From assembly GCF_910592395.1 (NCBI RefSeq), contig NC_088311.1, positions 1,056,501 through 1,120,500 of the forward strand: 64,000 bases of DNA, written 5' to 3'. Positions 24,101-36,658 of the stretch are shown here, piece by piece (the first letter of the stretch is position 1; every line of letters starts with the position of its first letter). The stretch comes from Lineus longissimus. Its lineage: Eukaryota > Nemertea > Pilidiophora > Heteronemertea > Lineidae. Both the position numbers and the translations under genes were made by a program. Below the pieces are notes generated by a model. It saw only the letters and a list, made by a program, of their open reading frames with translations, made no database searches and had not been told where the DNA came from.

Positions 24101-27100
24101 TCGAAGGGCTTGGGGCAGTTGATGTGATATAATAGCGCACACTGAAGTTTGAGTGTAATTACAAAAGTTTGAGTGCTATTACAATGGATAACATGATAAA
24201 TACAATGTCATTTCAACTTGTTTCAAAATGCTACATTTTCAGACTTCGCGAGGTTACATAATATTCTACAAATTAGAAGTAGATTTGACTGTCATCAATC
24301 ATCACTGCTTGTACACGCAGAGAGAAGGCGGGTAAGTGATGTCATCATGTTGTTAACAGAATCATGATAATGATGAATTAAATTGAATTGAATTGGGGCC
24401 TTGATGATTGAACTTTGGTACAAAAACCTTTTTATTGTCTTATCTTTTGAAGTCAAACTCCATAATTGATGCCAGCAGTCTTGAAGGTAAACAGTAGCAG
24501 TGGGAATGACATGATGCACTATACAGTACTGCATTGATCGAAATGATATGATTATTGATTTCTTAATAAGGAATCTATTTTAGTGATATGAAGTCTATTG
24601 GATTTATCTTCAAGCTGCTATGGTATGTATGGGCAGATCATAATCTTGCTGCTTAACAATTTCTATCTATGTGAGCTGTTTCATTTTCAAGTTTGGCTTA
24701 TCATCTTTATCAAATCTGCTAGTGTGGGTGTCATCTCGTTTGTTGCTTGTTTATTGCAGTAAATCGACCAATCAGAAAGAGCTGTCAGATATCCACAATG
24801 GCGATGGCATCCCCGCATTATCCCTCACCCAAGCGTCGTACATGCAGATACCAGGTGGTGTCGCCAGTATGGCATGTATCAAAGATGACATCATGGTGGC
24901 ATCGGGTTTCGGCACGTTACAGCGAATACGGTGGGATGGATTTGTTAACGGCGATCTAAGCGTCTCGCTCAATGCAATACCTTTCTCGATTGATCTTCAG
25001 CATTCCAGAGGTTGGTATCACATCATCTTCATTGAAATACTACAAAGTAAATGTACGCTTGTCTAGAATTCAAAATCTCAACCTTTATTGGCGGACTTGT
25101 TCAGGTTGTTGACAATTATGCTGTGTTGTTTTGTTCATTTCTTCAGATTTTCCTCGTTTACATTGCTGATGACGTTCTCTTATTTCTTCTACCCTAGCGT
25201 CAACCATAAATGATGACCGCGTGCACATCTCTGCCATGGAATACAGCTCACAGATGGGAGGCTTTGCTGTTGTCTTATCCAATGGCAGTGCCGCATTTAT
25301 TACGGCAACATCACCAAGATTTGAACCAAATGTAAGTCGACCTTAACTCGCCTACTTTGATCTGGGTCAGATATGCTGGGTATTGTGTTTGCTCCTGTTT
25401 CTTGGCATTGTTCAAGATTGTTTCTTTGTTTTTCAGCAAATCATGGGAGTTTGGGCAGGACACACCAAAAATGCCACTTGTGTCGCTGTCAATAGCCGGT
25501 TTAGACTCATTGCTCTTGGATGCTCAAAGTAAGTGGTCCTACCCCATATTATTTGATAAGATTGAGATTGAAGGTGATATTGCTTATACTGAGCATCTTT
25601 GCATCAAAAATCTATCTTGAACAAGTTATCTTTTAGGTCTGCGAAAAAACTCATCGAGTGTGAAAAGATCCCGTTTCTCTACATTGTTAATACAATGTTA
25701 ATAACAGTCCTCCCTAGATTAAAAAAATGTACTAAAATCTTGTCTCTTCAGTGGTGAGGGTCTGTTGTTCTGTATTGATGAACTGACTGGTGCTCTACAA
25801 ATCTCCCACAAGCTAATGGTGTCCAGTAAAGACTACCCAGGTAAGTCTGACATCTCGCCTTAGGCAACTTGGGGTAAGGTCATGGGTAAGGTTGGTTTAA
25901 TCTGTCCCAGTCTTTATAGGGTCCTGAGTCAAAGAGTTTTATATCCCACGCCGGATATCATAAAATGTTTAAAATACGACCCAAAAACTTGTTGCACAAT
26001 GTACATGCCAACATCAAGATTCATTATAACTTTAGTGATCCTTATTTTTCAGATGCCTGCAACTCAACAGGAGGTGTTTCTATATTACGGTGGACTCCTG
26101 ACGGTTGTACAATCGCGATGGCCTGGGAGAAGGGAGGTTACTCCATCTGGAGTGTATTTGGTGCTCTACTTGTCTGTACATTGGCGACTGACTTCAGGTG
26201 AGGAGACCTGTTTTGGTGTGGTTCAGTCGCAATGTTATCAACCTTTAGTAGTGCAGGTTCCCTTTTCCTCGTAACGTTTTAACAAACTTTCGGGCTTAGG
26301 TAAATGCAAAATTTATTTTACTGGCACAGTTTCTAAACCACGTTATTCCTTGACTTGTTAGTTTTGCCATTGATGAAGCATCAGCATTGTACTTCCCTTT
26401 CACTTAACCTGCCTGAATTCGCCTGGCATGGTTGTGGTGGCCAGCATACTTACTAATACAAAAACGTGTTTCATTGACATTATTTTCCTTTTTGATATGC
26501 TGGCTCTGTCCTGGTGTCTTTTAGGTTGTACCATCCTGTTGGGTGAGTAGTCCTCTGCCTACAAGATTTCTCCACCTATCAAGCACTGTATTGGTTCATT
26601 GTGTGTACCATTGTGTAGTTCATAAGGCTTTTTATGGTGCTCACTGTCAAGTTCAATACACACTGGTGATACTATTAATAGTATTATGCTGATAATCCTA
26701 ACCAATAGAATCATGCCATGACCGTGTCTTTCCCAAAGTATTTGGGATGAGGGAGTGACATACCATCCTACATTGCAAGCTTCCATCTGTAGATTGGCTC
26801 AAACTGAGTGATTTGAATCGGTAGTGGCCCATGCATGGGGTGAACTAGGAGTATATCATCTAGGCATGAGCTGGGCCAAGTCTGTGTTTGGATTATGGGG
26901 CTGTGTCGGTGACAAACCAATTGACTTGAGGTGGTGGTGACAACATTAACTGCAGAGTGCTGAGACCACTCATTTGCTGCTCCTGTGTGCTCTACAGTAG
27001 CAAGCTTCCACACTGAGCCTGTACTTGTACATGTTAATGTAATGACTTGTATTTCTTTTATTACTCTCTTCATGTTGTTCTTCAACTCTAAACTAGGTCA

Positions 27101-30100
27101 AATGGATGAAGCCTGGAATAGAATAGCCCAAGGGGTCAAAACAAAAGATTGCTTTAGCTTGCATGAGAACAATGATCAATTTGATGACTGCTTTCTGACC
27201 TTGCTTTGTGTGTAGAGTTTTAATTCCTTTCATCATGCTTGCTGTGAAGCATGTCTTGAAATGATGTACATTACTTTGATGTTGCTAGCATTATTCTCAG
27301 TCACTTAGAAGATTTGATGTCTTTTTTCAAAACCGTCTGAAGAGCTTGAGTATATTGAAGCCAAATGAGATACTGGAAACCTGAACATTTTTGTTGCTGA
27401 CTGTTTACTTTTGATGTGTCTATACTATAGCATAGGAAAGCTAAGTGCAGGTGAAATAACTGGAGGTATCTGCCATTGATTTTGATGAAATGAGAGTAGG
27501 CGAAATGGGATGACACCATTTTATCTAATATCAAGCTTGGCGATCAAGGGAGCTCTACTCAAATTGGCTCTTCCATCTTTTGTAGCTTTGCACATGTGGA
27601 CGGGAAACACTTTGTTAATATTCAGTCAATGGAGTGGGGGATGGAAGGCTTTCATTTATGGGTCGTGTCCGGACCAAACAAGAGTGACGGAGGAAATCGA
27701 GACATTCTACAGATACAGTTTGTCAAAAGTGCCTTATCTGCCAATCCTTGCATGGTAAGTTCTAGTTACAATTGTTGTATGAGTTTTTCTGTTACTGCAG
27801 GTACTGTGTGTGCCACGTATAATCCAGTTAACTTGTACATGCCAAAGGAAACAAGGAGGTTTTGGCATTGGAGAATGGAGAGGACCTAAACGACACGCTA
27901 TTCTTAGCCAAGCAAGACCTGGTGAAGCGGTCTGCTTCGTGACTACGAAAAGACTGAAAGTTTGAAACACCTGCAATATCAGGTGATCGAGGTATGAATA
28001 AAGAGACCATCCCTGTGTAACCCCTCTCTCTATCAATGTAACTGAACCAACTCATCTCCTTTATTTGCAGACAAATCATGAACACTTGTTACTGCAAGGA
28101 GAGGACCGACTCTACATCAACACAGGTGTTCATGTTCTGAAGACAAATAGCAATGCAATGGCAGAGGGGCTGAGTCCGACCAAAGAAAGGCCTGGACAAG
28201 GCTCGATCCAATCTCAGGGAATCAATACAATCTTGATTGGCAATAAACAATGGCAAGTCATACCCATACCTCATAACTATCTGGCAAGCAACTGGCCCAT
28301 CAAGGTAAGCTCTCTTTCTGTTGCTACTAATACTAGTCCTTCATGTATTGTTGAAGTTGTTCCTTGTAGTTCTTTGCTCTCTTTTCCTTTGCAGTATTGT
28401 GCAGCAGACAGGTCAGGGCAGTGTATAGCAATAGCAGGGAAGGCAGGCTTGTGTCACTATGCAGCATTTAATAAGAAATGGAAGCTGTTTGGTAATGAGA
28501 CTCAGGAGAAGGACATGGTGGTGTCGGGTGGGATGACATGGTGGAAGGACTTTATATGTCTGTCCTGTTTTAATCTCTTGGACCAACGAGAGGAGGTAGG
28601 TGTCTTAAGTTCACATTGATTCTCTGAAAGTAGAATTCACTGAGTTCTCTTCTGTTTACCACCAGGTCTTGCCGTTGTCCATGATTGACACCTATGGTGA
28701 TGCATTGCCCGATGCACTACCCAAGATGTTCAAACCCCTGTACATTGCTGATGTGTTCCGACCATCTCCTCACTGAGTTCTGTGTATCAAGTGTAGCTGT
28801 GTATCAGCTGCAGCAAGGGTATCCCAGAATGCCTCTGTCTCTGTGAGGAACTACACTTGTAATAGGTTCAAAAGGCACATATTCAGATGTGCATCATGAA
28901 AAAATTTGATGCGAAATCCATCATCCATTTAAGAATCACTTCATCGTTACATCAGTCATGAGCCTATTCAACTCTATGTTCCAGATCCGACTGTATCCAC
29001 GAAGTAGCAAGCTCGACAACACATTTGCTCACATTCACAAGTTGCCCTCGCCAGTTTTACTTCTCAACACATTCAGAGATATCTTAATAGTGTTTTGTGC
29101 AGACTGTCATATCATGCTTTACAATATTGAAAGGAAAAATACTCAGCCAAGTAAGTACCGATGATCAGTCTTTTCCAATAGAGTTTTCTTCTAAAGGCTA
29201 GTGATGCTTCACTGAAGTCTCTTTGTGTAAATACTTGTAGGCTTATCTTCAATGTACATGTCTAATGTACTTGTCACATGTACCTATCTCATGTACATGT
29301 CTAATATACATGTCTCATGTATGCAGATGTGTACATAGAAAAACATTTGGCAACCTCCCCTCATTATACTTTCAGATCCATCAGTCGAGCTTCAAAAACT
29401 CCAAGAAGTGTCAATAGGTTCCTTCATCCCTCAAGCCAGCTCAGTCACTGCCATTACTCTGACGTCCCTTCGGACAGAGACTGCCCCGATCAAGGCCCCA
29501 CTCCAGCCTAGAGAGGCAGAGAGCATACTACTCAACTATGCAGGAAAGTTATTGATGTTCCAGAGAGATCGCACTGGGCCGCAAGTCCAGAGGAAGGATG
29601 GGAAAAATAGACCTGTAAGTTGTGCTCTGTACTGTTGTTACATGCACATGTAGGTCAGTACTTGGGAAGAGGACATTTAAAAACTCTTCACACCCCTGTC
29701 TCTTTCTATGTTTGGTTTGAGTGGATTATGTCCCCTGGTGATGACTGCTGTATTGGCTCACACATATCACAAGCATGTTATTACATGTATCTGTAAAATC
29801 CCTATCCCAGTGCTTGTGGATACCAGTCTTGGACAACTTGGTCATGTGATCATGCACTTGATATTTAAGATCAGTGCCCACTCAACAAATGCTAAATGGT
29901 TCACTACATCATGGAATTGACATCGAGGTTGGGTTTGTATAAGCTTTTTATCTTCCTAACTCCCCTGTGTTTGTTTCAGCTGCCGTTCTGTGCTCCAGTC
30001 ATGGTGGCATCCTCTGTTGAGAACATGTGGTCGACGTCTCGCTCCAACCCTGACAAGAAGTACCTGATGGATGCCCTCTGGTTGTGCTGTGGTGCTCAAG

Positions 30101-33100
30101 GTGTCAAAGTCTGGCTCCCTCTTTTGTCAAAGGAAGAAGTCAAGACACCGGCGTATATGTCCAAAAGAATCATGCTTCCATTTTCTGTTGATATTTATCC
30201 ATTATGTGAGTAGCCAGGTCTTTTCATATATTCATTTTCATACATTCATACATGGTGTACTGTTAGTGTACAGTGATCATTTTGCTTTGAGGACAAGCCC
30301 TGTGATTGTCTCTGTTATGTGGACACCTCGAATCTTTCGGATCAGGAGTTGATATTTGATTGTCCCAACTCTTGTTTCAGCTGTGTTATTTGAAGACTGT
30401 GTGATCCTGGGCGTGACCAATGACACGACCAGCTATGAAGGTCTTGCAGCAGAGGAGGCCTTCACGCTACCCTTCTCTACATTAGAGCGAACTGTAAGTT
30501 GAGATTGTGTTTTGAGATGAACTGTGATCCAGTTATAAGTCGTATCAGTAGTAGCAAGATCAGTTTCAATGTATTTTACCCTGCCTATAGTTTTCGTTGC
30601 AGTTTCGGTGTCGCAACCATAACTGCTTGGATCGTTACAACATATGGAAAGTGGTCAAAAAGCAGTTCAAATCACATTTTCATGATTAGCTAAGGTGTTC
30701 TATGATACGAAAAACTTATCTTGATTGATTTCTTTTCAGAGTCAAATTTACCTCCATCACATCTTGAGACAGTTACTACGGAGAAAGTAAGTACCTGTGT
30801 GTGGATTGTGTCAACATCAATAAAGCACAGTGCCAACGTGTGATTTTTGTTGCTGCTATGTATGACAGAAAGATCTCCTGTCTGCGATTACTGGTAATCG
30901 GACTGGTAACCAAAATATACGTTCTCTTCCAGTCTTGGTATCCACGCCCTCGAGATAGCGAGATGTTGCACCGACCTGCCATACTTTGCTCACGTCCTAG
31001 AACTCCTCGTGCATGAGGTGTTGGAAGAGGAGGCCACGTCCAAGGAACCCATCCCTGATCCCTTGTTACCGAGGGTTGTTGCATTCATTCAGGAATTCCC
31101 CGAGTATCTCCAGACCATTGTTCATTGTGCTAGAAAGACTGAGGTAGCACTTTGGCCGTATTTGTTCTCCACGACAGGCAATCCTAAAGATTTATTCGAG
31201 GAGTGTCTAGTGTCTGGTAATCTGGATACCGCTGCTTCCTACTTGATTATCCTACAGAACCTGGAGAAGCCAATGGTTTCTAGACAGGTAAGCTTTCAAG
31301 ATTACCATTCAATACAGCCTGCTCATGTGGTATACACAGGCATGAGGAATAGAGTAGTTTGTTTGTAATCAAAAGTCTGGGCAGCTGGAACAAGAACGCA
31401 AGTTTTATCCAGGCCCTATTTCATGGTAGACCGGCAGTCTTAAGCTAAGAGTTGTGCAGCTTTTCACGTGTATGTTTGTGGCATTACTCAATAAAACACT
31501 CGTAGATAAAACATTGGGTTGTTGAATCAAATGTTGTCATGACTGTTTCTCATCTTGTGTTCCAGCATGCCACATTGTTACTGGATGCCTCCCTTGATCA
31601 TTGCAAATGGGAGCTAGCTCGAGACCTGGTGCGTTTCCTCACTGCTATAGACCCTAGTGAGGCTGAAACGCCACCAAACTTTACCCTGCACACGAAACAG
31701 TCGATAATGCCAGGGAGCCTGCACCCACCTGGGAGTTTGCCATCTCCCTGCAGTCTCCACACTCCACCGATTAGGTAAGATATCTCTTTCAACTTACTCT
31801 AGAATTTTGGCTGTAACTTGCCCCAAGTCTGTTTTGCATTGGGTGTAGCTTGTGACACATTGAGATGATGTGCGTAGAAGGACTCTTGGTCGAGTCTGAA
31901 GAAAATAGTATCAGTCACCAATCAGGCCTTTTCTTTCTCCAGTCCTTCCGAGACCTCTGCTTATGGTTATGGTAACACGTCTCGTGGTAGAAGTACCAGC
32001 CTACCAAAGAATGAACCACCAAAAGATGCTGGTCGCAGTAAAGAGAAGAAACTTGCTCACTCAGAATCACAGATGATTCCTAAGAGGTCAGTCATCGCTC
32101 AGTTTATGTCGTTTGAAAGTGTTTGTTACAACAGCAGTGTAACTGCCGGCATTTAGATTGTACCGGTGTTGGCAGATGACTCATGTCGTTGTGTAAAATA
32201 ATGTTGTATAGTTGCACACAAACAATGACATTTAGGACCGGAATGCCGCTACAAATGGGCTTTGGACTCTTTTCCTAAGTGTACATAGGTCCAGTGTGAT
32301 TACAGTTATGAGGTTCATACACCATCACTGTCAAGCTTTGATCTAATGACTGGCTTTCCATTCAAATGCATGGCTGTAGTTGCAGTGTCCTGTTCACGTA
32401 CTCGCAGCGTCTCAAACTCAAGCGGGCACAAAGTGAATCCAATGTCTTACTCCCAGTCAGGTAAACACACGCCGCAGTAACTGTTGGGGTTGAAATTCAA
32501 TCATCTTTGGCAGGATACATTTGAAGCTGCTTGATTTTGTAAAATCTCTAATTAATGGCGGCCAAAGTCTTCCAACTGCTTGTGAATTTCGCCCCCTGTA
32601 ACAGTTAACACTAGATGTTGTGTGGCACCTGATTCTCCCTCTATGTTGTTAAACACTGATATATTTAATACATCATGCACATGTCATACTGAATACACAA
32701 TATCATATTGTAAACACTCAGAGGAAACAATCTGTCTCTTTTTACAACTTCGATATCAGTTTGCGCCTTGATGCACTTTTGAGTTGATTTGTTTTTACTT
32801 TTACATGGAGGTTTGTGTCTTGCTGTTGTTATGGATTCTGTTTGAGTGATCAGTCCAATGTGATGCACTGTGCTACATGTACATTTATACAGGAAAATCT
32901 GGTGATGTGTATAGCACAGACATCAACTTGCAGACATAGCATAGACATCAGAGTTCCTTGTATTACTTCTTCATTACTCTGCATTTCTATATATATTGAG
33001 CTACATGTATGTTTACAGCATTTGTTTGCTCTAGTGTATTTTGTGAGACATACTGAAATACTGGCTCCATTCCATTGAATCCAGCACAGCATGTGCAATT

Positions 33101-36100
33101 TGCTTGCACTGTTTGTACATTTATCTTGTTCGAAAATCTAGGCCTTTGCAGCCAACATTAGGTCCTATGTATTGTACACGTGTCAGTTAATCGAGGTGAA
33201 GTGAAAGCAAGTCCTTGTGGCACTTTATATAGGAATGCATCGTCGATACTTTGCACAAGGTAATCTATCACTTGACTGATTTCTCTGTCCGACTCCAGAC
33301 ACCCATCAGGCCCGCTGAAGGAGGAGGGTACACAAGAGCAGTTCTTCATCGATGTGATCCTCAGTCGGCATGCCAGGAAACTACTGAGTGCACACCGGTT
33401 ACGTGATCTCGGACAATTCTCTGCCAACTTAGATGACTACAAGCTGGTGGCCTGGCTGAGGAAAGAAAAGTAAGGACACAAAGTCTAAACTTGTTCAGTG
33501 TAATTTCTACATTTATCTTCTGCTGCTGACTTGCTGGTTGGCTTAGCAGAGCAAATTGAAGCACAGAGGTATGATTCAACATAAAATGGTTTTCTAGACA
33601 CATGTGAGCAGATGTGAAACATTGAAGTATGGATCTTTCTTTCAGAGTGCGAGCAGCAAAGGTTGATGACTTTGTTGCTGCATTGAAACAGCTTCACCAT
33701 GACTTCCTCTGGCCACTACCGATCCTGACCCACGCCGGCTTTCACCATCTTCATAAATCTTTCGGAGGTGAGTGATTCTTCAGGGTATCATGTGTTTGTT
33801 CATGCAGGTCTTTAAAAGTGACATGTACACCTACCAGCTGAACTTCTACGGGGAAAACCCCCATCCTCTCAATACAAGTGATAGCACGAAAGACAAAGCA
33901 AAATCAGACCATCCCCTCCATGGCTCTTTATCAACTCATCGGTCAAAGAATTGTGCTCCGCTATTCCGTTTTAAAATGCTGTATTGTACTAGATTGTTGA
34001 AATTTCATGAGATCTTCCCATGTTTCAGGCTTAACTTGTTTAGATATGGATGATGATGGAGATGAGGTGTTCCCTTCACTCCTAGGTACATGTAACCTTT
34101 GACCATTGGCCTTGGTGCATGGCAGTGTTTATACTTGTGATGCACACTTATTGTTGATCTGCGATGCTTCTTACGATAAGGAATCAGTTGTGTCTACGGC
34201 ACCATTGTTTGGGATGGGGTTATATAGCTGGATTTGAAGGTGGAGACAGGATCGTAGACATTCACCATGATTTGTTATTGTAAGACGTTTGTATGAAATG
34301 CAATGAATACACCTCCAAACCAAAACCTGCTACACCTTGACAAATCTTGAATGGTAATGCATTGAATGGTGGGATTAGTACTTAATCAGGCTTGTATTGT
34401 TATTGTATAATGGATACCACATTGATGATTGGTTTGGTGTTTTGGGAGAGCCATTTGAGTTTGTTCTTGTAAGGAGTATTATGTCCTTGTGTTTATGGTT
34501 GAGGTCACACGATTATTCTTGTATTTTGCATTGTTTCTGGTATGTTGTTTTCCTCACTAACTTGGTATACTTGTCATGTGATCACCTGGATGTCCCAAAT
34601 ATTTGTCATGTGATGGTTCCGTCCTTTCAAGTTTTCAATGGTACTGTGTTGTTTCCACATTGGTGTTGGTATGGCATGAGGCTTTGCGGCCATTTAATCA
34701 GACTGGTTGTTGCCCTCCAACAATATTTTCTCGAATCAAGCATGACTTTTCTGAATAATTGCATCTTGCTATAGAATGTAAATTCTTGCATCCACATTTT
34801 CAATACGTGTAGATGCATGAAATGCTTTCCTTAACTCATGCATTTTGTAACAAGAAATGTTAATAATAGTCTAAACTTGTCAATACTCACTTCATGAAAT
34901 ATAACTCAACAGGAAAGGCTAACAAGCATGTGAAGGACTGAGGAGACTGAGGTCTTGAATGTTAATCGACTTCCTTGTCAGATGTTCTCTATCCAATTCC
35001 TGTTCTTGCAGTTCCCACCTCAAGTACTTCTTCCAAAGGGAGCAGCTGTAGTGATACACAGAGGATGAACGGTGACCAAGATTGTCCGCTCACTGTGAAT
35101 ATAGATGGTGGCCCCGCTGGGTCTGCTGTCCGCGAACATCATAAACTGAATAGGCAGCCGACAGACTTGTTGGCGACGCCCACTGGGGATGTGATGTTAA
35201 AACCTCAAGTCAGCGTTCGGGGTATGTTTACATTTCTTGATATTCTTTATATTACCATAAGTCAGAATCATAGAGCATGCTAGTTTTCAGCTTGGGTGAC
35301 AGCCCTTTTCCATCTCGCTCACTAATGTGTCTATGAGAAAGGCACATTTTTGTGACTAACAGCACTTCCCATCAGCAAAGGTTGATACTCGAATAAAAAA
35401 GCCTGCATAAAACCATGATATATGAACCCAGCTCTTTTATCAATACCTTATGGCCAACACCATCGGTCTATAAAAGTTATGTATCACACGGTAATGTTTC
35501 TTTTTACAGATGATAGCAGCCTTGCCACAGAGCTCTCAGAGAATAGCTCCTTACTAGGTGAGGGTGAACTTATGCTGGACCAGTCTGCCTGGGGTGAGGT
35601 CTCATTCACATCAGAGCTCGAACAGATCACGCAGGAATTAGCGAATAAGGGACCACCCCAATCCGAGTTGGAGCTACGGTAGGTACAGTCACTGATCAAT
35701 AAACCTGGTTTCAGGTATGACCGTCTCGAACGTAGCTTTGCTGACAGATCACTAGGGGCATACTGTTACCACATATGCCTTTACTCAGGCAGGTTCATCT
35801 CTGAATATGTTCTCCGCGAAAGCAACAAGAGTTCTTCAATGAACTCATGTTGAGGAGTAGTGCATCTACTCTTAAGTAAATGGCCAACAATCCCAGAAAC
35901 ATATAACGGGTTCAAGTCTGAAGATCTCTCAGCTATTACGACTCAATTTCTGTTCGAGTTTGTTTTGATCATGTTTTCCGTTCTCTAGGTATCTCTTCCA
36001 CATCATGCTGGAGGCCGACTGTCTGGAGTGGGCGGTAATCATCGCCATCATACTACGGGATGCTATAGCAGTAGTCAGAGCTATCAACACAGCTAGTCTG

Positions 36101-36658
36101 ACAGATGCGCCAATTGAGGTCATCGGCAGGATCAGAGAGGGCATATCTTTTTTGGAGTTGTGGGCAGAAACTGAATGGTGAGTGCCTGACAACATTGCAT
36201 TGGTTTATCAATCTGAATGAAATGTCCTTGGTGAGGTTATTGTGAGAAAGGTTTGAACGTATACCCAAAGTGAATGGCCTTGCTTGATGGCCATTTTGAA
36301 TGTTACCTGCTGCTGCCCGTCAACAGGCAAACCTCGGTTACTTCATATAACTGTCACCATTTGTCTATCTGATCCCCCATATCGAATATCTCTATTTCTT
36401 TTCAGTCTGGGTTACAAACCATTTCTAGTTGCAATAAAAGGACAATCATTAGCTCTGGCTAAAATAGCAGAAGAACATCCTCCAAAGTCGCGGTTAAGTA
36501 CGTCATCTCTGGAGAGTTCTGCAACGACTGAGGAGCTGAAGGGAGCAGTGAATAGCAGCCATTGCGCGACTGACCACAGCGATAATGAGGAGAGGTCAGA
36601 GGTCACTGAAGAGGAAGAGGAGGAGCCAGAAGCTGGCGGACAATGCTCGGTCTCATAA
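21200..36658 (+). CDS. RIC1: RIC1, RAB6 guanine-nucleotide exchange complex subunit, 27 coding exons, about 1465 aa
   Basis: With RGP1 this protein activates RAB6 on Golgi membranes for retrograde traffic. Exons: 21200-21340, 22876-22983, 24243-24331, 24760-25010, 25198-25331, 25437-25528, 25752-25840, 26053-26197, 27586-27754, 28071-28304, 28395-28595, 28985-29150, 29376-29614, 29980-30205, 30381-30493, 30740-30786, 30933-31287, 31566-31774, 31943-32086, 32386-32460, 33299-33469, 33646-33767, 34029-34085, 35012-35221, 35510-35678, 35989-36177, 36406-36658. The first half is a WD40-like propeller ([24 protein letters not shown]). The RIC1 domain follows, with [37 protein letters not shown] and [12 protein letters not shown]; the acidic end finishes in CSVS, as in human. 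Human length is 1423. Exons 23 and 24 each have an alternative in-frame acceptor (34044, 34982). Exons 19-20 lie in a poorly conserved linker and are less certain. Confidence 0.96.
21501..22151. mobile_element. Inverted-repeat element with (CCGA)n tracts in RIC1 intron 1
   Basis: The segment GGTAACCGGAAAAACGCCGA, followed by a (CCGA)n tract, occurs at 21513 onward. A slightly changed copy in the same direction starts near 21609, and a reverse-complement copy with GGTCGGTCGG tracts runs to about 22151. Outer ends also match (GGAATTCC on both sides). The arrangement is that of a small foldback or MITE-like DNA element with microsatellite-like subterminal repeats, possibly two nested copies. No transposase was recognised and no target-site duplication could be fixed. 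Confidence 0.6.
21729..21802 (+). other. Exon-like open frame with start codon and splice donor inside the inverted-repeat element
   Basis: An ATG in good context (GCAATGG) opens 24 codons rich in Asp, Glu and Ser ([20 protein letters not shown] and on), followed directly by GTAAGG, a good splice donor. It sits between the inverted arms in RIC1 intron 1, on the RIC1 strand. It could be a leftover first exon of a transposase, an alternative first exon, or chance. No matching second exon was found. Confidence 0.25.
23941..24130. repeat. Dispersed-repeat-like segment in RIC1 intron 2
   Basis: The stretch runs from an AT-rich ATAATGATAATAAT-type tract through a GCATTTGTATGGCACTTTTCC-like block to CTCAAAGCGCCCC. 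Similar blocks (a TATATGGCGCTTTTCC-like string followed by CTCAAAGCGC) recur in many marine invertebrate genomes as tails of dispersed elements; that recognition is from memory. Edges are approximate. Confidence 0.35.
28666..28776 (+). other. RIC1: Candidate alternative terminal exon of RIC1
   Basis: A strong acceptor (pyrimidine-rich run ending in CACCAG at 28665) precedes 36 in-frame codons and a TGA stop, lying in the intron between coding exons 11 and 12. Joined in phase to exon 11 it would replace the rest of RIC1 with a short tail ([20 protein letters not shown] and on, ending FRPSPH). The codons look protein-like rather than random. Alternatives are a poison exon that triggers mRNA decay, or chance. 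I do not recall this tail in other RIC1 proteins. Confidence 0.35.
29248..29325. repeat. Degenerate ATGTACATGTCT-type short tandem repeat in RIC1 intron 12
   Basis: About five to six units of 13-14 bp based on ATGTACATGTCTA lie just before the branch-point region of RIC1 exon 13. The units are palindromic in part and match the TACATGTA strings scattered through the window. Confidence 0.6.
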
